NCBI GenBank assembly: GCA_905215835.1
Contig: CAJMRR010000137.1
Span: 1-5,300, forward strand
From: an uncultured bacterium
GTDB taxonomy: Bacteria > Actinomycetota > Coriobacteriia > Coriobacteriales > Coriobacteriaceae
Length of the DNA: 5,300 nucleotides
Direction of reading: 5' to 3'
In this document: piece by piece, positions 1-5,300 of the stretch
Layout: each line of letters starts with the position of its first letter
Numbering within the stretch: position 1 is the first letter of the stretch
Program-made: the position numbers and the translations under genes
The notes under the pieces: model-generated
Told to the model about the DNA's origin: nothing
The model's database searches: none
What the model saw: only the letters and a program-made list of their open reading frames with translations

Positions 1-80
1 CTTATATGCCTCCGCCCGGACAGACGCCTTGTTGTTGGAGCACGGCTTGTCATGGGGGTATCCGCTGAACATATATAAAT
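1..80. other. Unassigned left edge, possibly the 3' end of a plus-strand gene
   Basis: No gene can be identified here. Plus-strand frame 1 is open from the window edge and ends in TAA at 76-78, only a few bases before the terminator hairpin at 83-107. That is where the end of a rightward gene would be expected. The roughly 25 residues are too few to recognise and carry no motif. Frame 3 also closes nearby (TGA at 66-68), so the frame choice is uncertain. Frame 2 runs through the hairpin, which argues against it. Confidence 0.2.
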
Positions 81-82
81 TG

Positions 83-107
83 AAGGCCACGTCTTGTGGC
101 CTTTTTT
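83..107 (+). terminator. Rho-independent terminator of an upstream plus-strand unit
   Basis: GGCCAC (85-90) and GTGGCC (96-101) form a perfect 6-bp GC-rich stem around a 5-base loop. A run of six T (102-107) follows at once, and the two A before the stem can extend the pairing with the first T. This is the standard shape of an intrinsic terminator read left to right. It implies a transcript arriving from left of the window. The opposite strand lacks a comparable T-run, so it looks unidirectional. Confidence 0.8.
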
Positions 108-113
108 GCATCC

Positions 114-466
114 GGAAAGCGTGTCCCGTAATCCATGTCTGGGATGGGATGCGGTTTCCGCTTGGGACCCGATTGGGAAAGAGTGTCCCACTATTCAGCT
201 GGATTCCGGGATGTATTTTCCGGTTGAGGCTCGTTGGGAAAGTGCGTCCCACTTTGGGGGCTGATTCTGGGACGTGGTTTCCGGTTGGCTCTCATTGGGA
301 AAGTTCATCCCATTTCTCGGCCTAATTATGGGACGCAGTTTCCCGTTGAGGACCCTTTGGGAAAGTGCGTCCCGGTCTGGGCGCTCAAACTGGGATGGAT
401 TTTCCGGATGAGGGCTTGACGGAAAATGTGTCCCGTTCCGGGCGCTAATTGTGGGATGCAGTTTCC
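114..466. repeat. Left array of 12 alternating inverted 16-bp elements
   Basis: The array alternates element A (consensus GGGAAAGTGCGTCCCA) with element B (TGGGAYGCANTTTCC), which is the reverse complement of A. A cores (GGAAA) start at 114, 176, 237, 298, 360 and 421. B cores (TGGGA, or CGGGA in one copy) start at 145, 207, 268, 329, 391 and 452. The A-to-A step is 61-62 bp, so one element occurs about every 31 bp. Each element is also a dyad by itself, GGGA-N7-TCC(C). The outer GGGA and TCC bases are nearly invariant, the N7 centre is less so, and the 14-17 bp linkers vary widely. No gene is credible here: the period is not a multiple of three, so any protein frame rotates through the repeat. 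The array lies between the terminators at 83-107 and 491-528, so it is probably little transcribed. Function is unknown; protein-binding sites or a REP-like dispersed element are both possible. Confidence 0.9.
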
Positions 467-490
467 GCTTGCGGAGTCTCCACTCAACAG

Positions 491-528
491 AAAACCCAGG
501 TGGCCTGTTTTTTGGCTACCCGGGTTTT
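491..528 (-). terminator. Terminator after the surface-protein gene, probably bidirectional
   Basis: The arms at 491-505 (AAAACCCAGGTGGCC) and 514-528 (GGCTACCCGGGTTTT) pair over about 15 bp with one G-T wobble and one A-C mismatch. The loop is 8 bases, T-rich on the plus strand. Read on the minus strand, the hairpin starts 27 bases after the TAG stop (556-558) and ends in TTTTCTGTT. Read on the plus strand it ends in TTTTT (525-529). Both strands therefore have a hairpin plus T-run, which would separate the surface-protein transcript from the array to its left. Confidence 0.75.
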
Positions 529-555
529 TGGGTTGTCGATATGTTCGACTGGCTA

Positions 556-3500
556 CTAGTGGGTCTTGCGGCGCTTGATCAGCATGATGAGGGCTATCAC
601 TACGAGCGTTGCTCCCGCTGCTGCTGCGGTGGCGACTAGGGCGAATGTTTGGTCGCCGGTGTTTGCGAGGTTCTTCGCTGTGGTCGTAGTCTTGACCTTG
701 GTGTCGGTCTTAGCTCCGTTGTCGGACTTGGGCTTGTCCGGGTTCGTCGGGGTCTCAGGAGTCTCGGGGTCCTTTGAGCCTTCGGAATCGGTTGGGCCGG
801 CGGTGTTTACCAGCGTATGGTCCAGGAACTTCTTGGCGCCCGCACTTGCCTGTGAGAACAGGCGGCGCGTGCGGATCGGGGTGGCGTTCACCGTTGTGGG
901 CGCCGTCTCCTCGGCCTCGATATTCACGAGCGTCGTGCCGGTGTCGAGGCCCACGTCGTTGTATCCCACGTGGCAGTAATACTGCGCACCGTCATCGTCT
1001 GCGGTCAGGTCAATCTCGAGCTTTGAGGCCGTTCCAGCCGCGAGGTTGCCATCGGCACCCACGAGCTTAAACTCTGTCTCGCCGCGGCCCTTGCGGTACC
1101 ACATATAGGTCGGTGCCAGCCCTGTTTCGCTATCGTCGGCACCGAGTTGCTTCACATGGCCAATCGCCGAGAGCGTCAGGTGGCTTCCCGCCGTGCGCTC
1201 AACCGAAGAGTCGTATCCAAGATCCGACCCCTCCGCAGCATCCGCCGCAGGTCCGCTCACGGTCATCGTCATGCCATCGGGCATGGTCTTGACCGTGATG
1301 ATTGCCGAGCGAATACCTGTTTCGGTCGTGGATCCATTCTTAACGGCGGCGATGGCGAATCGATACTCCGTATTGGGCTGCAGCCCATCCCACTTGAGCG
1401 AGGTCTGCGTGTTGTCGGCAATCTTCCAGCTATTGACGACCGCATCCGCCGCATTGCTCTGCAGCATGCCCACGCCGTAGCTAAAGCCACTCTTGTTTGC
1501 GAGTACATCGTCCCAGCTAAACGTAACGCTGGTCGAATCGACGGCGTTTGCCGTAAAGCCCGTCACGGCCGGCGCGTCGGGCATCTCGACGTCCTTAACG
1601 TCATAGCCCACGATCCAGAACTGGTCGGTGTCCTTGGTGCCGAGCTTGTCGCCCGAGTCTGCCTCAAACTTGTCGACATCCACCGCGTTGACGCCCAGAC
1701 GCCACACAAAACCGTACTTGCCCTGCGCGGCCTCGGGCAGGTTGTCGACGGTGCCGCCGTATTCGGTCGATTCACTCGAGGAGTTACCCGTAGTAAAGCC
1801 GGCGTTGGCACCAAAGCACAGGCCGCCAAACAACTCGTGCTTTGCGAGCTTCGCGCCCATGACAACGCTGCCGTTCAGCGTCAAGCCGAGCTCGAGCTCC
1901 TGCTCCTTGCCCTCCTCGACTTCGATGGTCTGCTCAATGCTCGCCCCCGACTGCGCGACGGCGCCGTTAAACCCATCGTGCGTGTAGGCGCGCGTTACGC
2001 CAGGCTTGCCCAGGCCAAAGGAATCCCCAACGGGAGTCTCGCCGTTGAGCGTCGTTTGATAGGTTCCGGGTTCTCCCGACCGGTTGGTCAAAAAGTAGCT
2101 GAGCGGCGTCATATTGTGCTGTTTGGCAATGCGGTCATAGGCCTCGACATTAACGACCGAGGTCTGCGCGCCGAGCGACACGGGCGCCGCCATCACGCCC
2201 TTACCACCAGTTTCCTCATTTTCGATCTCATACTCGTAATAGACCATCGGAATCGTGTAGAGCACGGTCTTGTCACCCTCGCCGGCATGCGACTCATAGC
2301 TTACGCTTGCGCTGACCGTGCGCTCACTCCGGTAGTCATAGCATCCCTCGGCGGCAAAATCGACTGAAGCATTCATCGCGACCAGGGGCGGACCGGTCTG
2401 CACCTCGACGGCAACGCCCAACTCGGCGCCAATGGTATAGCCCTGGGATGTCCCCGTGCCCTTTTCCTCTCCGTATGACGTGCCGCCCAACACCAGATAG
2501 CCGTATGCCTGCTCCAGATCCTCAACATAGGGCGCATCCTGCAGCACGGCAAGCACGCGCGGGTTGGTATAGACCTTGTAGCGGTCCTTGTACGTGATCT
2601 TGACGCTGTCGTTGTCGACATCGGGCAGCGCGAGCGAGATAAATGTGCCGTAGGTAGTGCCGCGACGGTTGCTCTCGTTAATCACCTGCTCCTCGCCGCG
2701 GCGCACCTTTCCGTTCTCGTCGAGCGAAAAATGCGAGGCGGTCATCCAATAGTAGTCATCGTTCTTGCGCAGGTCCTCGTCGCGGTGCTTGCCCACCACG
2801 GCGATAAAGCTCTCGTTATAGCGGTCCGAACCCGAGACGCTGCCCGCCTTGACGTCGCTGATCCACACCTGCTCTATACCCTTGTGGTCATGCTTGTTGC
2901 TGCTGTTGTATTGCTGACCGCTCATGCTCATGGTTCCGACCATGGACCCCAAGCCCTGAGCCCCGCTCTGTGCCGTGTTGCAGGCAAAGTCGCGGAACAC
3001 ATCGCCGCCCACGAGCACCTCGTCGACCGCCAGCTGCTCGGACAGGCCGTCAAGGTTGGCAGTGGCAAGGGCAATAGGCGCCAAGGTGCACGGATAGCGC
3101 TTATCCTGAGCGCTATCCTTCCATGCGCTGTTGGGCACATGCATCAGCCCATAGGAGGCAAGGAGCCCGTCTCTGTATTCCTTGCAATCGGAAAGCTTGA
3201 ACTCGCCAGACTCCGAGTCAAAATACGCGTAGCGGTACAGCGCGCCGTACAGCCCCTTGCTGCCGTCAGAAGCGCCGTAATCAAAAGCGCTGCGTTGCCA
3301 GTCATAGCCCGCAAGAATAAGGCCCGTGACGGTTTCACCCGTCTTCTTTCCTTCTTCATCGTAGGCGGCAAACGTGCCGAACGTCGCATTCGCAGCGACC
3401 ATGGTCTTGCCGTTCGCGGAGAGGGAGATTGCGCCCGCGTCGCCCAGAGCATCGACATGGACGAGCGCACCCTTGGATGCATCCCACGAAAACAGCTCGC

Positions 3501-4644
3501 AATGCGTCGACTTATCAATATTCTTCTTGCCGTAGGGTGCCGAGACCACGATGGCGAGGTCATCGCAAAAATCGCGATCGAGGTCGCCGGCCGCTAGCGA
3601 AACGACAGGAGCTGACTGAAGCTGCGTCCAGGAGTCGTTCCCGCCCTTGTTGTGCGTGGTGTAGTCCGCGGCGTTACCGGCATCGATCTTGACGACGCTT
3701 TGCTTCCAGTTGCCGCCCTCCAAGTCATACATGTCGACTACAGCCTTGCGCACGCCGTTCTCGTCGACATAGCAGCCCGCGTAGACAAAAAGCTCGTCGA
3801 CGCCGTCGCCATCGACATCGCCCGCCTCGACATCAAAGACGGCGTCGTGCTCTTGCAGGTAACCGGCATCCAGGTACTTAAAACGGCCTTCGTACATCAT
3901 ATTAGTGTTGACCGTCACCGGCAGGTGTGTGTCGAGAGTGCGCGTACGCCCGTTGCTAAACGAGTAGAGGACCAGCTCAACCTTTCCGGCGTATGACTTG
4001 CCGTCAATCGTCGTGGAGGAACTGTCGCCGTAGGCACGGAGCTCGGCAACGCGGCTCTTTTTGCCCGTGCTAGCGTCGCTGCAGAACTCAGCACTCGTGG
4101 CGTGAATGCCCGAGAAACCGTTGTTGTCGTTGGCGAGTACTGTTGAGGACTCATTGTTGCTTAGGTACGACCAGGTGCCGCCACCGTAGTCGCTATGCTT
4201 GTAGAGATCGCTGTTCGTATCGAAGTTGTTGACGTTTTGCCAGAACTTTGCGGCGCCCCACACACTTCCATAGCCATCGGTGAGTTTGCTGCTGCCGCCA
4301 ATGTCACCGCGCTCGACGTTCTCGAGCTTGTCGCGCAGAGTGTAGCGATTGCCATGGCTACCGTTAGCTGCCATATAGACCTCGCTGCGCGTGGCAAACG
4401 TCGTGGGGGTATCAGTGGAATAGGGGCCAACGGTATCGGCCGGAATGTCCTCGCTCGCGCCCAGACCCAGAGCTTGACAATCCTGCTCGGTCATATCGGT
4501 GATTGCGGGCGCGTCTGCCGCCTGGGCAACCTGGGGCGTGGCCGTGAAGCAGGCGACGCTCATGGCGATCAACGCAGCAAGCGCCGCCGTCCCAACAAGC
4601 GGGATTTTCGACAGCCTACGGATACGGGGGTGTGGAACGTACAT
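556..4644 (-). CDS. Large sortase-anchored surface protein with FG-GAP, FN3 and Ig-like modules
   Basis: The predicted product has 1362 residues, is secreted and is probably attached to the cell wall. Residues 1-42 form a signal peptide: a basic RIRRLSK stretch, a hydrophobic core (about 14-33) and an AQA cleavage site. Four FG-GAP/VCBS-type Ca-binding loops are visible near residues 275-285 (GDVDGDGVDEL), 353-365 (GDLDRDFCDDLAI), 527-548 (ATANLDGLSEQL...VLVGG, degenerate) and 669-680 (PDVDNDSVKI). They suggest a beta-propeller-like N-terminal half. Residues of about 690-1016 are beta-rich and unclassified. An FN3 domain follows (about 1021-1122, with PDAPAV, TFSW and LQPNTEYRFAIAAV), then an Ig-like domain (about 1123-1242, with YMWYRK and DDGAQYYC). 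A Pro/Thr/Lys-rich stalk leads to LANTG (1326-1330), a hydrophobic helix and a KRRKTH tail. An in-frame ATG 12 codons upstream (4678-4680) lacks a Shine-Dalgarno and falls inside a leader repeat; the ATG chosen has GAGG six bases upstream. The gene appears monocistronic. Adhesion or ligand binding is inferred. No gene name is recognised. Confidence 0.93.
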   Translation of the reverse strand: MYVPHPRIRRLSKIPLVGTAALAALIAMSVACFTATPQVAQAADAPAITDMTEQDCQALGLGASEDIPADTVGPYSTDTPTTFATRSEVYMAANGSHGNRYTLRDKLENVERGDIGGSSKLTDGYGSVWGAAKFWQNVNNFDTNSDLYKHSDYGGGTWSYLSNNESSTVLANDNNGFSGIHATSAEFCSDASTGKKSRVAELRAYGDSSSTTIDGKSYAGKVELVLYSFSNGRTRTLDTHLPVTVNTNMMYEGRFKYLDAGYLQEHDAVFDVEAGDVDGDGVDELFVYAGCYVDENGVRKAVVDMYDLEGGNWKQSVVKIDAGNAADYTTHNKGGNDSWTQLQSAPVVSLAAGDLDRDFCDDLAIVVSAPYGKKNIDKSTHCELFSWDASKGALVHVDALGDAGAISLSANGKTMVAANATFGTFAAYDEEGKKTGETVTGLILAGYDWQRSAFDYGASDGSKGLYGALYRYAYFDSESGEFKLSDCKEYRDGLLASYGLMHVPNSAWKDSAQDKRYPCTLAPIALATANLDGLSEQLAVDEVLVGGDVFRDFACNTAQSGAQGLGSMVGTMSMSGQQYNSSNKHDHKGIEQVWISDVKAGSVSGSDRYNESFIAVVGKHRDEDLRKNDDYYWMTASHFSLDENGKVRRGEEQVINESNRRGTTYGTFISLALPDVDNDSVKITYKDRYKVYTNPRVLAVLQDAPYVEDLEQAYGYLVLGGTSYGEEKGTGTSQGYTIGAELGVAVEVQTGPPLVAMNASVDFAAEGCYDYRSERTVSASVSYESHAGEGDKTVLYTIPMVYYEYEIENEETGGKGVMAAPVSLGAQTSVVNVEAYDRIAKQHNMTPLSYFLTNRSGEPGTYQTTLNGETPVGDSFGLGKPGVTRAYTHDGFNGAVAQSGASIEQTIEVEEGKEQELELGLTLNGSVVMGAKLAKHELFGGLCFGANAGFTTGNSSSESTEYGGTVDNLPEAAQGKYGFVWRLGVNAVDVDKFEADSGDKLGTKDTDQFWIVGYDVKDVEMPDAPAVTGFTANAVDSTSVTFSWDDVLANKSGFSYGVGMLQSNAADAVVNSWKIADNTQTSLKWDGLQPNTEYRFAIAAVKNGSTTETGIRSAIITVKTMPDGMTMTVSGPAADAAEGSDLGYDSSVERTAGSHLTLSAIGHVKQLGADDSETGLAPTYMWYRKGRGETEFKLVGADGNLAAGTASKLEIDLTADDDGAQYYCHVGYNDVGLDTGTTLVNIEAEETAPTTVNATPIRTRRLFSQASAGAKKFLDHTLVNTAGPTDSEGSKDPETPETPTNPDKPKSDNGAKTDTKVKTTTTAKNLANTGDQTFALVATAAAAGATLVVIALIMLIKRRKTH

Positions 4645-4650
4645 GAGGGA

Positions 4651-4657
4651 CCTCGCT
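4651..4657 (-). promoter_or_regulatory. Shine-Dalgarno site that decides the start of the surface protein
   Basis: On the minus strand AGCGAGG, with a GAGG core at 4654-4651, lies six bases before the ATG at 4644-4642. The alternative ATG at 4680-4678 is preceded by TTTGTAAAA, which has no purine-rich site. The downstream start also places the signal peptide's basic region close to the N-terminus, as is usual. Confidence 0.75.
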
Positions 4658-4675
4658 TTATTCGAGTGGAGTGGA

Positions 4676-4748
4676 CTCATTTTTACAAATGATACGTCCG
4701 ATGCCCGATATCACGTGTCTCATTTTCGCCAACGGCGTGTCTCATTTT
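4676..4748 (-). promoter_or_regulatory. Leader region with three AAAATGAG direct repeats, candidate operator/promoter
   Basis: On the minus strand the 13-mer AAAATGAGACACG occurs exactly twice, at 4748-4736 and 4726-4714, 22 bp apart. A shorter third copy, AAAATGAG, lies at 4683-4676, 43 bp further on. The spacings of about two and four helical turns would put the copies on the same DNA face, as expected for a regulator's sites. A possible -10 hexamer TATCAT lies at 4694-4689, but no good -35 is found at the normal distance, so the promoter is only tentative. CACGTG at 4718-4713 overlaps the second copy. The repeats are seen directly; their regulatory role is inferred from position just upstream of the gene. 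Confidence 0.45.
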
Positions 4749-4767
4749 TGAGAATCCGAGATGCCGC

Positions 4768-5215
4768 GGAAATCTTATCCCAGCTCAAAGGCCATTTCTG
4801 GGATGTATTTTCCGTCGAGTGCCTCATCGGGAAACTGCATCCCATTTCAAGCGTCGATTCTGGGACGCATTTTCCCCTTAGACCCTCAACCGGAAACCGC
4901 ATCCCACTTTGAGCGCAAATTCCGGGATGCATTTTCCGCTTGAGCCTCATTGGGAAACGGCGTCCCACTTTGAGGGCTGATTGTGGGATGCATTTTCCGG
5001 TTTTGCTCTCATTGGGAAAATGCATCCCGTTTCTTGACCGAATAATGGGACGCAATTTCCCGTTGGAGCGCCTTTGGGAAAGTGTGTCCCACTTCGACCG
5101 CCCAGAGTGGGATGCACTTTCCGCAAAGCACCTCAACGGGAAACTACGTCCCATTCCAAAGGCAAATTCCGGGACGCATTTTTCGAAAGCCTGCCCATCC
5201 GGAAAGCCCGTCCCA
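4768..5215. repeat. Right array of 15 alternating inverted 16-bp elements
   Basis: This array belongs to the same family as the one at 114-466. A cores (GGAAA) start at 4768, 4830, 4892, 4953, 5015, 5077, 5139 and 5201. B cores (TGGGA or CGGGA) start at 4799, 4861, 4923, 4984, 5046, 5108 and 5170. Six of the seven A-to-A steps are exactly 62 bp and one is 61. The last B is damaged (TTTTC instead of TTTCC). The array begins about 120 bp upstream of the surface-protein start and ends before the hairpin at 5273-5290. Frames stay open on both strands, for example minus 4720-5235. They show no ribosome binding site worth the name, and the 62-bp period rotates the frame at every unit, so I do not call a gene here. 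Confidence 0.9.
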
Positions 5216-5260
5216 CTTTGGACGCATCCGGGCACGGAACCATCGACCTATCAGGCCTCC

Positions 5261-5290
5261 CATCAATAAAGAGGCGTCCTCCCGGACGGC
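5261..5290 (-). terminator. Possible terminator of a minus-strand gene beyond the right edge
   Basis: On the minus strand GCCGTCC (5290-5284) and GGACGCC (5279-5273) pair with one mismatch around a 4-base loop, followed by TCTTTATTGATG. The stem is GC-rich but the T-tract is interrupted, so this is a weak intrinsic terminator candidate. It would end a leftward transcript from outside the window. A minus frame entering from the edge closes at TGA 5265-5263, too short to identify. Confidence 0.35.
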
Positions 5291-5300
5291 GGGGCACGAA

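Noticed and set aside
29..419. Plus-strand open frames 29-325 and 234-419
   Set aside because: The first runs straight through a strong terminator hairpin, and both consist mainly of array sequence. Their translations match the rotated-frame repeat pattern.
1147..2367. Long antisense plus-strand frame (406 codons), and another at 2731-3597 (288 codons)
   Set aside because: Both lie wholly inside the surface-protein gene, have Arg/Ala/Val/His-rich composition typical of antisense GC-rich shadows, and show no domain. The minus-strand gene has signal, repeat, FN3, Ig-like and sorting motifs.
4546..4560. Possible lipoprotein signal (SVAC at residues 29-32)
   Set aside because: The lipobox needs a Leu-like residue three before Cys; here it is Ser. 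A good AQA signal peptidase I site follows ten residues later, and the C-terminal sorting signal already explains anchoring.
114..5215. CRISPR arrays
   Set aside because: The repeated elements are about 16 bp, alternate in orientation and have 14-17 bp linkers that are themselves similar between units and between arrays. No cas gene is present. None of this fits a CRISPR array.
114..5215. Composite transposon or integron cassette with the arrays as ends
   Set aside because: No transposase or integrase gene is present, and no target-site duplication or attC-like site could be found within the window. The direct-repeat bracketing is kept as a finding, but mobility is not claimed.
4720..5235. 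Open minus-strand frame of 171 codons with repeated GKCVP and FP motifs, and the similar plus-strand frame 4940-5269
   Set aside because: Both overlap the inverted-element array. The 62-bp period rotates the reading frame at each unit, so the apparent peptide repeats are by-products of DNA repeats that lack stops. No clear ribosome binding site, signal or domain is present, and both strands are equally open.

Overview
The window holds one complete protein-coding gene. It lies on the minus strand and encodes a very large secreted surface protein with a cell-wall sorting signal. Two matching arrays of short inverted elements bracket it. By eye the base composition is moderately GC-rich. The protein has a Gram-positive Sec signal peptide, an LAxTG-type sorting signal with a hydrophobic segment and KRRK tail, and Ca-type FG-GAP repeats, FN3 and Ig-like modules. 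Together these suggest an actinobacterial host, most likely a gut Coriobacteriia (Collinsella-like). The genus is inference from style, not a match.

Layout, left to right. Positions 1-80 hold no identifiable gene and may be the 3' tail of a plus-strand gene. A clear rho-independent terminator (83-107) reads rightward. Positions 114-466 hold the left array: 12 short GGGA-N7-TCCC dyads in alternating orientation, with a 61-62 bp period for each pair. A second hairpin with T-runs on both sides (491-528) can terminate transcription in both directions and follows the stop codon of the large gene. The surface-protein gene occupies 556-4644, with a ribosome binding site at 4651-4657. A leader and promoter region (4645-4767) carries three copies of AAAATGAG, two of them extended to AAAATGAGACACG. 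Positions 4768-5215 hold the right array: 15 dyads of the same family. A weak minus-strand terminator-like hairpin (5261-5290) follows, perhaps belonging to a minus-strand gene beyond the right edge.

The surface protein is probably exported by Sec and attached to peptidoglycan by a sortase encoded elsewhere. Its ectodomain would be an N-terminal beta-propeller-like FG-GAP region, a long unclassified beta-rich central region, one FN3 domain, one Ig-like domain and a Pro/Thr/Lys-rich wall-spanning stalk. Its role is unknown; adhesion or ligand binding is the natural guess, and the central region also has a look that could fit a membrane-active beta domain.

The most unusual feature is the pair of arrays. 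Their elements are evenly spaced at about three helical turns, alternate in orientation, and lie strictly outside the predicted transcription units. The two arrays also align with each other element by element in the same order and orientation. The period is not a multiple of three, so the open frames across the arrays look like by-products of repeat composition rather than genes.
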